Shown: piece after piece, positions 48,958 to 59,018 of the stretch
Position numbering within the stretch: position 1 is the first letter of the stretch
How the letters are laid out: every line of letters starts with the position of its first letter
From: Calditrichota bacterium
Lineage (GTDB): Bacteria; Zhuqueibacterota; Zhuqueibacteria; Zhuqueibacterales; Geothermadaptataceae
DNA: 64,000 nucleotides
Reading direction: 5' to 3'
NCBI GenBank assembly: GCA_008501765.1
Contig: QQUE01000008.1
Coordinates: 186,001-250,000 of the forward strand
Program-made: the position numbers and the translations under genes
The notes under the pieces: model-generated
What the model was told of the DNA's origin: nothing
Seen by the model: the letters and a program-made list of their open reading frames with translations, nothing else
The model's database searches: none

Positions 48958-49581
48958 ATGCGCGATAAGTTTCGATTCAGGATGATGTTTCCGATTACAA
49001 TTTTAGCTGGTACCTTTATTTTACAAAGCTGTTTGCAACCAAAACCAAGCTACACAAATCATGAGCGCAAACTGAGCCGGGATTCTCACTCAATGGTAAA
49101 ATATAAGGATGGCGACCAGGGTGTGGTGGGGGCCTCCGGGCAAAGTGTTGGAGAAATTGAAGGGGATCAATATGCACTGAGCTCATCGATGGTGGCTCGA
49201 AACTTGGCGACGGAGTTGCGTCCTTTCCTCAATACCCCTTATAAATATGGCGGCGAATCACCGCAAGGGGCAGATTGTTCCGGGCTGGTTAAAAAAGTGT
49301 TTGAAAACGGCTTTGATATTTCTTTACCGCACAAGGCATCGTACCAATATGCGCTCGGACGCTCAATTGCTGCAAATCGACTTATCGCAGGCGATCTTGT
49401 CTTTTTCTACGAGAAGCGGAATCGAAATATTGGACATGTTGGCATTTATCTGGGCCAGCGACGATTTATCCATTCGATGTCAAAAAGAGGCGTCGTCATC
49501 TCGAATTTGCATGAAGGTTATTGGAAAAAATATTATGCCGGCGCCCGACGAATATTCGGCACAGTTAACACTAAAAATTAG
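48958..49581 (+). CDS. NlpC/P60-family cell-wall peptidase, lipoprotein
   Basis: ATG at 48958 gives lipobox 'ILAGTFILQSC'; 'TPYKYGGESPQGADCSGLVKKVFENG', 'RNIGHVGIYLGQRRFIHS'. Confidence 0.9.
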   Translation: MRDKFRFRMMFPITILAGTFILQSCLQPKPSYTNHERKLSRDSHSMVKYKDGDQGVVGASGQSVGEIEGDQYALSSSMVARNLATELRPFLNTPYKYGGESPQGADCSGLVKKVFENGFDISLPHKASYQYALGRSIAANRLIAGDLVFFYEKRNRNIGHVGIYLGQRRFIHSMSKRGVVISNLHEGYWKKYYAGARRIFGTVNTKN

Positions 49582-49714
49582 ACATTGGTGAAATAAGCCT
49601 ATTATTTCTCCGGAAATAAAGTGTTCCTTTAATATAAAATTTGTATTTTTACGAAAATAAATTCATCTGCAATAAAACGGCAGCTTATTTTCAGGTCCAA
49701 AATACAGGTTTGAA

Positions 49715-51139
49715 TTGAAAAAAGGAACAGAACTCGAGTTAGAAATAGAATCACTCGCCTTTGGGGCGGAGGGAGTTGCCCGCCATGAAGGCGTCGTTAT
49801 TTTTGTCCGCGGCGGGTTGCCAGGGCAGCGAATTCGCGCCCGGATTTTACGCAAAAGAAAAGGGCTGCATAGCGGGCAAATATTAGAGATTCTCAGGCCA
49901 TCCCCCGATCAAATTGAACCCCACTGTTCTCATTTTGGCGAATGCGGTGGTTGTGCCATACAAAATTATGACTACCAGGCACAACTTGCTCAAAAACGAC
50001 AGCAAGTTTTTGACACCCTCTCCCGTCTGGGAAAATTCACAGATATCAATATCCCACCCGTGATGCCTTCCCCGGATGTCTTTTTTTACCGCAATAAAAT
50101 GGAATTTACTTTTAGCCGGCTTCGCTGGTTTTCAAAACGGGAATTTGAAAACCCGGGCTTGAGTTTGCGCAAAGATTTTGCATTGGGCATGAACGTCAAA
50201 GGATTCTACAACAAAACGTTACAAATTGAGAATTGTGTCCTGCAAAGTGAATTTACCAACAATGTATGCCGAATCGCTTCGCAGTTTTGTCTCGATTCAA
50301 AATTACGACCCTACACAACGATAGATCACACGGGTTTTTGGCGATTTTTAGTCGTACGCGAAGGGAAAAATACCGGCGAAAGTCTTGTGAATTTAGTGAC
50401 AGCGGAAGGTGGTGAAGCAGGACGGAGGGAAGTTGATCGACTGGGTGAGAAATTGCGGGAGGAATTGCCCCAATTAACCACAGTCGTGCATTCGATTAAT
50501 AAAACCAAGGCACAAGTTGCTATCGGAGATGCGTATCGAATTGTGCACGGACCGGGTTATATTTACGACTGTTTGGGTAAATTTAATTACAGGATTTCCG
50601 CAAACTCCTTTTTTCAAACCAACACCCGCGGCGCAGAAAAACTCTACGAACAAGTTGAAAAATATGCTGATTTGACAGGAAATGAAACTGTCTGTGATTT
50701 TTATTGCGGCGCTGGCTCAATCGGGATTTATCTCAGTAAAAAAGCCAAAAAAGTGGTCGGAGTGGAAATCATCCCACAGGCGATTGAAGATGCGAAATCC
50801 AATGCTGAGTTAAATAATGTGAAAAATTGTGAATTTTATTGTGGCGATCTTAAAGATACGTTATTACAGCAAAAACAGCTCTTTTCAGATGCAGCACCTG
50901 ATGTCGTCATTTTGGATCCACCGCGCGTTGGATTGCATCACAAAGTTGTGGCTGAGGTCATCGCATTGAAGCCGAAACGCATCGTTTATGTTTCATGTAA
51001 TCCGGCTACATTCGCCCGCGATGCGCGTATTTTTTGTGAAAACGGTTATGTTCTCTCCCGAACACAGCCTGTGGATATGTTTCCACATACGGCGCACATT
51101 GAATTAGTGAACCGATTCGATTTAGTGGACCAGAATTAA
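49715..51139 (+). CDS. rlmD: 23S rRNA (uracil-5-)-methyltransferase RlmD/RumA-like (TrmA family)
   Basis: TRAM-like N-terminus, 'CSHFGECGGCAIQNYDYQAQLAQKRQQV', 'NSFFQTNTRGAEKLYEQV', 'DFYCGAGSIGIYLS', 'VILDPPRVGLH', 'IVYVSCNPATFARD'. TTG start. Confidence 0.9.
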   Translation: MKKGTELELEIESLAFGAEGVARHEGVVIFVRGGLPGQRIRARILRKRKGLHSGQILEILRPSPDQIEPHCSHFGECGGCAIQNYDYQAQLAQKRQQVFDTLSRLGKFTDINIPPVMPSPDVFFYRNKMEFTFSRLRWFSKREFENPGLSLRKDFALGMNVKGFYNKTLQIENCVLQSEFTNNVCRIASQFCLDSKLRPYTTIDHTGFWRFLVVREGKNTGESLVNLVTAEGGEAGRREVDRLGEKLREELPQLTTVVHSINKTKAQVAIGDAYRIVHGPGYIYDCLGKFNYRISANSFFQTNTRGAEKLYEQVEKYADLTGNETVCDFYCGAGSIGIYLSKKAKKVVGVEIIPQAIEDAKSNAELNNVKNCEFYCGDLKDTLLQQKQLFSDAAPDVVILDPPRVGLHHKVVAEVIALKPKRIVYVSCNPATFARDARIFCENGYVLSRTQPVDMFPHTAHIELVNRFDLVDQN

Positions 51140-51140
51140 A

Positions 51141-51425
51141 ATGAGTCCACAAGTAGTAAAATCTCGCCATGTCCCGATGCGCACCTGTATTGGCTGCGGC
51201 CAAAAGCAGGAAAAAAAAGCGCTCTTGCGATTTGTACTCGACCCTGAAGAATCACTGGAACTCGATTTATCTCAGAAAAAATCCGGCCGTGGTGCCTATT
51301 TGTGTAAGCAGCTTTCCTGCGCGAATCAAGCAGTCAGGGGTAAAAAACTGCACCGGGCTTTTCGCAAAAATTTAAATTTGGCAGTTTACGAACAATTGTT
51401 GGGATATTTTAAATCTGATGAATGA
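51141..51425 (+). CDS. ylxR: YlxR-family (RnpM-like) RNA-binding protein
   Basis: 'HVPMRTCIGCGQKQEKKALLRFV', 'GRGAYLCKQLSCANQAV'. Confidence 0.87.
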   Translation: MSPQVVKSRHVPMRTCIGCGQKQEKKALLRFVLDPEESLELDLSQKKSGRGAYLCKQLSCANQAVRGKKLHRAFRKNLNLAVYEQLLGYFKSDE

Positions 51426-51738
51426 AGCAAAAATTAAAACACTGCTCGGCCTGGCCATTCGTGCACGGAAATTGGCAATCGGCGCCTCTGCAGTGGATGC
51501 TAATTTACGCAAAAGAGCCGTGCATCTGATCCTTTTAGCCAATGATGCAGGGGCAAATACTGAACGGAAAGTGCGGGCTCTCCTCGAAACACTGCAGTTT
51601 AAGTGCCCAATTATTCAATATAAAACCAAAGATGAAATCGGCGCCATTTTAAATCGCACCGACGTTTCAGTTGTTGGAATTTTAGATGAGAATTTTGCTG
51701 CGGGGATCGCCATGCACGCGAAGGCAGATGAGAAGTAA
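51418..51738 (+). CDS. L7Ae/YlxQ-like ribosomal-protein-family RNA-binding protein
   Basis: 'LLGLAIRARKLAIGASAVDANLRKRAVHLILLANDAGANTERKVRALLE'; overlaps ylxR by 8 bp. Confidence 0.82.
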   Translation: MNEAKIKTLLGLAIRARKLAIGASAVDANLRKRAVHLILLANDAGANTERKVRALLETLQFKCPIIQYKTKDEIGAILNRTDVSVVGILDENFAAGIAMHAKADEK

Positions 51739-51802
51739 TGAAACTGATAAGAACTAACCTATTGTGCAAAATTAAAGAAGTCCATTTAAAATTTCCAAAT
51801 TT

Positions 51803-51881
51803 TGTCATCCCCAAATGCGTTTATTGGGGATCCAGTGATTGTACAAATATGGATTCCCGCTAAATACTTGCGGGAATGACA
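51803..51881. repeat. Twin-hairpin intergenic repeat
   Basis: Terminal tgtcat / atgaca, hairpin atcccca..tggggat, hairpin attcccgc..gcgggaat. Confidence 0.6.
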
Positions 51882-51944
51882 GGACGAGGATACAAAAAGG
51901 GTAAATAAAATCAACGAGTAAAATTTAATATTTCTAATTATTTA

Positions 51945-53597
51945 TCAGGCTTTTTTCTTCAATAATATTTGATTATTCTTCGCCCGGCTCTCGCCGATGC
52001 TTTTCACCTGGATAGCAGGCTCAACCTGAATCGGGCAGGCATGTTCACAGGCGCCACAGCCGATACAACGCTCCGGATCCACAAACGGGCGTTGCACTTC
52101 CGCCATCTTCCCATTGCTGTCCACGACCAATTCTTTTTGCAAATATATTGCTTTTGGTGATGTCGGGCACCATTCTTCGCACACGATGCAGGGTTTGGCC
52201 ATCGCCCACGGCAGACAGCGGCCACGATCATAAAAGGCAGTCCCTAATTTGACCGGATCCGCAACAGACTTGCCAGCAGAATCGACCCCCATTTTTTCAT
52301 TTTGAGATATTTCCCAAATGGCGCCTGTCGGGCACACTTCACCACAGAGGACGCAACTGGGCTCGCAATAGCCAATTTGTGGAACCAAAATCGGGCTCCA
52401 AATTCCCTCCAAGCCAGCTTCCATAAAAGTTGGATGCAGGGCATTGTTGGGGCATACTTTCATGCATTCACCACAGCGGATGCAACGCTCAAGAAAATGT
52501 TTCTCATCCAATGAGCCGGGTGGGCGAATGAGGTTTTTATTTGGCGCTGCATTGAGACTTGTTGAACTGCGTAACAACGGCAACGTCAGTGCGCCGGCAG
52601 CGATGCTGGTCATTATTTTTCTACGCTTCAAGTCCGGTTTCACGACCGTCGTTTGCGTTTGTGGAAAGAATGTAAATATCATTTCGTTGTCAGGGCAGGA
52701 GGGAATGCAATTGAAGCACAGGTGGCATTCACTTTTTCGCCATTTCAAGCCAATTTTCGGATCATCACCACCCTGGCAGTGGAGCTGACAGATATTGCAA
52801 TCGCTGCATTTTGTCGATTTTTTTTCTAACCCAAGAATAGCCCAGCGCGAAAACACACCCAACAAGGCGCCGAGTGGACACAAAGCCCGGCACCAAAAAC
52901 GGGTTATTCGCAGGTTTAATACCATGATCGTCACAAAGATGAGTCCGATAAACACAGCTTGCTGAAAGTGCACTAATTTAAAACTCATTATTGAATTTTT
53001 GAGTACAAATTGCAGGCCGTTTCCTGCTGATTGCAACAATTTTATTTCTGAATTATGCAATGTCTGCAAAATTGCATTAAGCCCGAAATTGAGCGTCGGC
53101 AACACGGCGACTGAGAATGATCGCACCGTAAGTGAAATTGGATCGACAATTCCGGCAATCTGACTGCCAAACAAAGCGGCAAGCAAAACAGCGATGAGAA
53201 TATAATATTTTGTCGTTTGCCATTTTTTATAACGATTCGACTCGATTCTTTTTTTGCCGAGTTTGCTTTCCGATTTCAGGCTGCCGAAAAAGTGGTTTAA
53301 TGAACCCAATGGACAAATCCAGCCACAAAAAAATCGTCCTAAAAAAAATGTTGGGATGATTATAATTAAGCTGAAAATAAGGCTGCGATAAAGTGTGTGC
53401 GTTGAAATTGCATTGGCAAGCGCAATAAATGGATCAATTTCAAGAAAAATAGAAACAGGGAAGGGCAGGTTTATTTCGGTTTCCTTCGAGTCGAGTGCTC
53501 CCTGAAATTCTGTATTGATCAACAAAAACAGGAAGAGTACAAAAAAGAAAATCTGTGAAGCACGCCGGAGCTTGACAACCGTCTGTATTTTCATCAA
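51945..53597 (-). CDS. NapH-like membrane ferredoxin fused to a NapG-like polyferredoxin domain
   Basis: 'CGWICPLGSLNHFFG', 'CRALCPLGALLGVF', 'CSDCNICQLHC', 'CHLCFNCIPSCP', internal 'KRRKIMTSIAAGALTLPLLRSS', then 'CIRCGECMKVCP', 'CVLCGEVCP', 'CIGCGACEHACP'. Confidence 0.88.
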   Translation of the reverse strand: MMKIQTVVKLRRASQIFFFVLFLFLLINTEFQGALDSKETEINLPFPVSIFLEIDPFIALANAISTHTLYRSLIFSLIIIIPTFFLGRFFCGWICPLGSLNHFFGSLKSESKLGKKRIESNRYKKWQTTKYYILIAVLLAALFGSQIAGIVDPISLTVRSFSVAVLPTLNFGLNAILQTLHNSEIKLLQSAGNGLQFVLKNSIMSFKLVHFQQAVFIGLIFVTIMVLNLRITRFWCRALCPLGALLGVFSRWAILGLEKKSTKCSDCNICQLHCQGGDDPKIGLKWRKSECHLCFNCIPSCPDNEMIFTFFPQTQTTVVKPDLKRRKIMTSIAAGALTLPLLRSSTSLNAAPNKNLIRPPGSLDEKHFLERCIRCGECMKVCPNNALHPTFMEAGLEGIWSPILVPQIGYCEPSCVLCGEVCPTGAIWEISQNEKMGVDSAGKSVADPVKLGTAFYDRGRCLPWAMAKPCIVCEEWCPTSPKAIYLQKELVVDSNGKMAEVQRPFVDPERCIGCGACEHACPIQVEPAIQVKSIGESRAKNNQILLKKKA

Positions 53598-53606
53598 CCA
53601 AAACCC

Positions 53607-54590
53607 TCACACTTCCACTGATTTGCTGCGTACTTCATCAAAATACATGGTGCCTAATTTTCGCTCGTGGGCCATGCTAACGAACTTTACTTGCATCGGG
53701 TTGAGGCCAAAATAGGTGTTCGCAGCATAAGCATCCAAGGCCACGGGATCTGTGCTTGCAACAATTGTATTGTTGAGTCGGACATCGCCGAGATTCCCCC
53801 CGGTTGGCCCGTTGCGCTGCAAAATACGGTAAGCGTCGAGGATGGTTAATGTTGGCCGCATCAAAGCCGCGAGGTCGGTTATACTTTCATTTATTTTCTG
53901 GTGCAATTGATTCCGTTTGCCGCCGAGGACACCAAACCAGTTTTTCATTCCCAGGGTGACGCCGGTGAGATTGTGGTGCTTGACAACCGGCATGTTGATG
54001 ACTTTATCGGCATAGAGAAACGGCTCAAAAACTGGCCAGTCGTTGAGAACCTTTCCGCCGATTGCCAACTCTTTAAATCGGTGTTTTTCCGGATAAATAA
54101 TTTTGGCGCCGGCTGCGTTTGCAGCCTCTGCTATGCCGCTGCGCTGAAAACAGCGACGTGGTTCATGGCAGCTCACATCCGTTACAATAATTTCTGCAGC
54201 ACCTGCTTTTTTACATAAAGTGACAACGGCCGCTACCGCATCCGGATTGGTGTTCGCGGCTTGTTCCGGAGTGCGATCCCAGGCCATGTTTGGTTTTATT
54301 ACAACAATATCGCCGGGAGAAATGAAACGCGAAATGCCACCCAGTTCCGCAACAGCTTTAGCCACCAACGCCCACGGATCTCTGCCTTTCGCAATGACCA
54401 TTTCCGGTAAATTGGGATCAGGCGGGATGATTAGACGATCTTTCATCGTTGCGACAACTGTTTCCTGTGGTTTCGCGCTGCGATTTTTTAACCACAATCC
54501 CATTCCGAGGCTGGCTGCGCTCAGTCCGCCGAGTTTGGCTCCAGTTGTGATAAATTCTCTGCGATTCAGTTTTTTTCCTGTTCCGGCCAT
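53607..54590 (-). CDS. DUF362-family protein with Tat signal
   Basis: 'NRREFITTGAKLGGLSAASLGMGLWL', 'VVIKPNMAWDRTPEQAANTNPDAVAAVVTLCKKAGAAEIIVTD', 'VINMPVVKHHNLTGVTLGMKNWFGVLGG'. Confidence 0.88.
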   Translation of the reverse strand: MAGTGKKLNRREFITTGAKLGGLSAASLGMGLWLKNRSAKPQETVVATMKDRLIIPPDPNLPEMVIAKGRDPWALVAKAVAELGGISRFISPGDIVVIKPNMAWDRTPEQAANTNPDAVAAVVTLCKKAGAAEIIVTDVSCHEPRRCFQRSGIAEAANAAGAKIIYPEKHRFKELAIGGKVLNDWPVFEPFLYADKVINMPVVKHHNLTGVTLGMKNWFGVLGGKRNQLHQKINESITDLAALMRPTLTILDAYRILQRNGPTGGNLGDVRLNNTIVASTDPVALDAYAANTYFGLNPMQVKFVSMAHERKLGTMYFDEVRSKSVEV

Positions 54591-54617
54591 TTTAATGTTC
54601 CTTTTGCGGCGATCGTA

Positions 54618-55517
54618 TTATTGGTTTTGAAGCGAAAGCAGATTGTTTTTTATCGTTGTGGCAACCTGTTCGCTAATTTCCAGTTGGTCTTTTGCTATAC
54701 TCCCGTAAAGCCAGTTCCCTTCAACTCCCGCCCAAACATGGCCGCTATATTTATGAAAAGATGAAAAATAAGTTCCCTGGTCCTGCAGTTCAGCCCCTTT
54801 AAATGCTTTTTGCGAGTCGCGATATCTTGTCAAAGAATTTTGCGCTTCATCTGGATTTTGGCATTTTATCGCAAATCCTCTTGCCTCTTTGCCGTCAATT
54901 GAATAAACGGCTTCCATTCCTCCCGGGAAATCACTTAATCCCAGAAATCCATCCGCGATATATTTAATTGAATGTGGAATCATATTTTCCTGTGGCAGCC
55001 AGGAAAAGTGCTCCGGTTTTTTACACGCAGGGAAATTTTCCGACAACGCTGCGGCTGCATCCTGCATGAGTTTTTCAGCGCCATCAAAAGGCGTCGGACA
55101 ATTGATTTCGACCTGATAGCTGTCCTGCCAAAATCGAACTTGCTGTTGCGAAAGAATAGATTCGCAGCCCGTATCGCCATAGTTATAATCGGGATGTGAC
55201 ATGGAAGAATAAACACCAAAAGCGCCCAAGCTGGATCCCATATCGTAAATATCGATGATAAGAGTCTGTTCGGAATTGGCTGAATTTTCATAACTTGTAC
55301 TGAGCAGCTTTTCGAATCCATACGGAAAATAGAGTTCGCAATTTCCATTTATATAATCGAAAAGTGTATCGTGGGTATAGGTGATTGGCGAATCTGCCAA
55401 CTGCCATCCGGAGATTTCCGGCAGTAAACTTGACAGGTTGGGATCATCTTTATTATCTGTTGTGCAACCGGCAATGAGAAATGCCATCGCAAAATAGAGA
55501 AAATGTCTTTTATTCAT
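54618..55517 (-). CDS. DUF6599-like lipoprotein
   Basis: Start MNKRHFLYFAMAFLIAGC (lipobox). 'LLPEISGWQLADSPITYTHDTLFDYINGNCELYFPYGFEKLLSTSYEN'. Family name is from memory and less certain. Confidence 0.6.
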   Translation of the reverse strand: MNKRHFLYFAMAFLIAGCTTDNKDDPNLSSLLPEISGWQLADSPITYTHDTLFDYINGNCELYFPYGFEKLLSTSYENSANSEQTLIIDIYDMGSSLGAFGVYSSMSHPDYNYGDTGCESILSQQQVRFWQDSYQVEINCPTPFDGAEKLMQDAAAALSENFPACKKPEHFSWLPQENMIPHSIKYIADGFLGLSDFPGGMEAVYSIDGKEARGFAIKCQNPDEAQNSLTRYRDSQKAFKGAELQDQGTYFSSFHKYSGHVWAGVEGNWLYGSIAKDQLEISEQVATTIKNNLLSLQNQ

Positions 55518-55524
55518 TTTTTCC

Positions 55525-56688
55525 TCAAGTAAGTACAGGATTAAATAATTCGCGTGCTTCTTGCAGGCGTCGCGGAATATTGAGCCCGGATTCACAATGA
55601 ACGATACAATTGCTGCAATCGACACAAGCCGTCACAGGGGAAACTGCATGAAGTTCCCGGTAGGTGTTGAGCGCCAAATCGAAATCACGGTATCCTTTGG
55701 CATACATCAGACAGCGGTTAATATCTTGAACCGGTACTTCGTTGGGGCAGAGTTTATCACAAGATCCGCAGAAATTGCAAATTTCCCCTTCGAATAATTG
55801 CCCGTATTGATCCAGCGCTTTTTGATCGGTGGCCCCAAATTTTTCGCGCATAGTGCCGACATTTTCGTCGACATGCGCGAAGGCGACCATGCTGGGAATC
55901 GTCGTCGCGATATTTTTATTCTGCAACACCCAGCGCAGCGCAGCCTGGTGAGGGCTCATCCCTTTAAATTTATCACTTTTGAATCCGCCTTGCTGCGTTT
56001 TCATGGCGATAATTCCAAGTCCGGCTTTTGCTGCCTTGTCGATCATTTTGGCAATATCATCGTTGGTTTTATAACTGTAGGTCACGAGAATTGTGTCGTA
56101 AAAGTTGGTTTCAAGTCCGGCAGCCATAACTTCAGCCTGATTTTTGTGGGTCGTGAAACCTAGAAAACGTACCAGACCTCGTTGCCGTAATTTGCTTAGT
56201 GCATTCATGGCTTCTTCATTTTGCGGGTGTTCCGCTTCTTTTAAGCTGTGAAGTTGGATAATATCAATTACATCCGTTTGCAGGTTTTTCAGGCTGCTTT
56301 CAACGGAGGCGATCATCTCCGTTTCAGAAGCAATATGGACTTTTGTGGCGATGATAACTTCTTTTCGGCGGGTTTTCAGTACGGTTCCGACGATGGGTTC
56401 GTTGTTGCCATTCATGTAGCAGTGAGCGGTATCGAAATAATTGATACCAGAGTCGATGGCATGATGAATAACCGCAGGATCGGATGTCCGCATCACACCC
56501 ATACCGATCGCTGAAACTTTCAAGTTAGTTTTGCCGAGTTTGCGGTACTCTATTTCGATGGGCTTGTTTTTTTCAGTTTTTTCCTGATTTAACCGGGGCA
56601 AAGTAACCGGCAAAACACCGATTGCACTTCCGGCCAAAGCTGTTTTCACAAATTCTCGCCGGTTAATTCCTGCTTTTTTTTTCATCAT
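55525..56688 (-). CDS. Aldo/keto reductase with C-terminal 4Fe-4S region and Tat signal
   Basis: 'INRREFVKTALAGSAIGVLPVTLPRL', 'YRKLGKTNLKVSAIGMGVMRTSDPAVIHHAIDSGINYFDTAHCYMNG', 'CNFCGSCDKLCPNEVPVQDINRCLMYAKGY', 'CVDCSNCIVHCESGLNI'. Confidence 0.9.
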   Translation of the reverse strand: MMKKKAGINRREFVKTALAGSAIGVLPVTLPRLNQEKTEKNKPIEIEYRKLGKTNLKVSAIGMGVMRTSDPAVIHHAIDSGINYFDTAHCYMNGNNEPIVGTVLKTRRKEVIIATKVHIASETEMIASVESSLKNLQTDVIDIIQLHSLKEAEHPQNEEAMNALSKLRQRGLVRFLGFTTHKNQAEVMAAGLETNFYDTILVTYSYKTNDDIAKMIDKAAKAGLGIIAMKTQQGGFKSDKFKGMSPHQAALRWVLQNKNIATTIPSMVAFAHVDENVGTMREKFGATDQKALDQYGQLFEGEICNFCGSCDKLCPNEVPVQDINRCLMYAKGYRDFDLALNTYRELHAVSPVTACVDCSNCIVHCESGLNIPRRLQEARELFNPVLT

Positions 56689-57617
56689 GATCTCCTGAAT
56701 TGGGAAAGTCAAGTGTTTACAGCCGCTTTTTATATGAATCCACATTGTGGCAATCAAGTTCCGCTTTACTAAATTATCGTGATTTTTCTTTATTGATGCC
56801 AGAAAAATCGTGCGAACTACTTAAATGCACTTAAAGATTAATTTTTTTTATTTGAATTTTTTTTCTTCATTTGAAAAAAATAAACGGTAATCAAAAATTT
56901 AAGTCACTGAAATGCTTCATTTAAATAAATTACGTTTGCAAATATCATCAAATTAATAAATAAGTGCTATTAAAAAAGTGAACAAGATTGGTGTCGTTCT
57001 GCCGGTGTGTGTTCATAAGCCCATTGTCGATTTGGGTTGTTTCTTTAGCATATTTATTGTAGTTTTGAGTTGAGTAGAAGAGGCAGATATTTCAAAACTT
57101 TACTTATACTTGACAATTTAATTTCAGGTTATCGCTGATTTATCGGAGAAATGAATGAGAAAAGCGCTAACAACTTGGCACTATGAATTGCTTGCTTTTT
57201 CGCGTCAAAATATAATGCAAGCGTGCATGTTGTATTCAGTTCGCTGGTGCCGTTTATTCTCCCTTGCATCACAAATTTTTATTCGACTTTTAATTTTCTC
57301 TCCCGAATTTTCCTTAAAAATAGTTCTATCTCCAATTATTTTCACCGATATAAAACAACCCATTGAAAGAAATAAGCATTCACTTAAATCATTTCGGCTA
57401 TTCTTCTTAAGAATTATGGTTTTTCGATAGATATTTTCAATAGGCGTTTTTCATATTAATATCCGACAGCAGCAGGGCTATTTCGATCATTCTCAATTTT
57501 CATGTTTAAATTGCTAAATAATTGCACTTTAAAATACATCCATTTTTGTGGATAAAATGTGCCTGGTTGGTGATTTTTTATTGGCACATGCTTCATTTGA
57601 TCAGGAGATTTAAAACT

Positions 57618-59018
57618 ATGGGTAAAAAGAAAGAAAGACCAAAACCGATACTCGAGCAGGAGTATTGTAAAGGCTGCGGGCGTTGTGTTCTCGCCTGTCC
57701 AAAAGATGCCCTGCATATAAGTTCTGACATCAATCCTATCTCAGGAATTTTTCCGGTGGAACTCGATTATGAAGTATGCAATGGCTGTGGACTTTGCATT
57801 GCAGCCTGCCCGGAACCCTACGGACTTCGAGCCGGGCAATTGGAAGGCGAATTTCAGCTCGAGGATCCGGAAAAATTATTTGGGGAAAAACCAACAACAG
57901 CGCCCAAACCAGTTAATATTCCAGACGAATTTCTTGATTTACCGGTTGCAGAGCCGTTCGTAATTAAAGGCACTTACGCCGGCGCTATCGGCGCTCTGCT
58001 CGCCGGATGCCGTCACTTTTTTGGCTATCCCATCACCCCCTCAACCGAGGGGACTGAACTAATGGCGAAAGTTCTGCCGAAACTCGATGGTGCGTTCATT
58101 CAGGCAGTCAGTGAAGTTGCCGCTGTTAATATGATGTACGGCTGCGGCGGTGCCGGATTGCCCTGTATGACTTTTACTTCCTCTCCGGGTTTCAGTTTAA
58201 TGCTCGAAGGTGTTTCTTACATGATTAGCGCACAGGTACCCGGTGTTTTTATAAATATCATGCGCGGTGGCCCCGGGCTTGGTAATATTGGACCTTCGCA
58301 ATCCGATCTCAAACTCGTATGCCGCGGTTTGGGACACGGAAATACCCACGCCATCGCATTGGCGCCATCAACACCGCAGGAAATGCTCGATCTATCGATG
58401 CAGGCATTCCAACTGTCTTTTAAATACAGAAATCCCGTCGTTATTTTAGGTGACGGCTACCTGGGCCAAATGACAGGCCCGGTCAAACTGCCGGAAAAAA
58501 TGATCAAACCCGGATTGCCGGAATGGGCGGTTTATGGCGATGAGCAGCATCGTAAAAACCTTATCGCCTCGATAAAATTAAGCGAGCCTGACTTGGAACA
58601 GCATAATGTTATGCTGAACGAAAAATATGCAACAATCGGCAAAAATGAACAAAGATCGGCGAGCTTTCAGTGTGATGACGCTGATGTTTTGATTGTCGCA
58701 TGCAATACCCCCGCGCAGATGGCAAAAGGCGCTGTGCAGGGTTTACGCAGCCGCGGCATCAAAGCAGGACTCTTCCGGCCAATTACCGTATGGCCGTTCC
58801 CGATTGACGCGCTGAAATCACTGGTTACGAAAGCAAAAAAAATCGTTGTCGTCGAAGCGAGCAACGGCCAGCTGGAAGACGAAATGCGACTGGCTCTCAG
58901 CCATGCCGGAATTGAGAAACTGCCAATTATTGAGTCGATTCGCCATTTTGGTGGTGTGTTACCACAAATGAATGAAATTATCGAGAAAGTTAGTGCGGCC
59001 GAGGAGGTGCTATCATGA
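57618..59018 (+). CDS. 2-oxoacid:ferredoxin oxidoreductase alpha subunit with N-terminal 2x[4Fe-4S] ferredoxin domain
   Basis: 'EYCKGCGRCVLACPKDALHI', 'VCNGCGLCIAACPEPYG', 'GAIGALLAGCRHFFGYPITPSTEGTELMAKVLP'; ATG at 57618 preferred. Confidence 0.92.
   Translation: MGKKKERPKPILEQEYCKGCGRCVLACPKDALHISSDINPISGIFPVELDYEVCNGCGLCIAACPEPYGLRAGQLEGEFQLEDPEKLFGEKPTTAPKPVNIPDEFLDLPVAEPFVIKGTYAGAIGALLAGCRHFFGYPITPSTEGTELMAKVLPKLDGAFIQAVSEVAAVNMMYGCGGAGLPCMTFTSSPGFSLMLEGVSYMISAQVPGVFINIMRGGPGLGNIGPSQSDLKLVCRGLGHGNTHAIALAPSTPQEMLDLSMQAFQLSFKYRNPVVILGDGYLGQMTGPVKLPEKMIKPGLPEWAVYGDEQHRKNLIASIKLSEPDLEQHNVMLNEKYATIGKNEQRSASFQCDDADVLIVACNTPAQMAKGAVQGLRSRGIKAGLFRPITVWPFPIDALKSLVTKAKKIVVVEASNGQLEDEMRLALSHAGIEKLPIIESIRHFGGVLPQMNEIIEKVSAAEEVLS

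Noticed and set aside
57155-57430. 91-aa ORF upstream of the oxidoreductase operon
   Set aside because: No domain, AT-rich intergenic composition, no coding-like pattern by eye.
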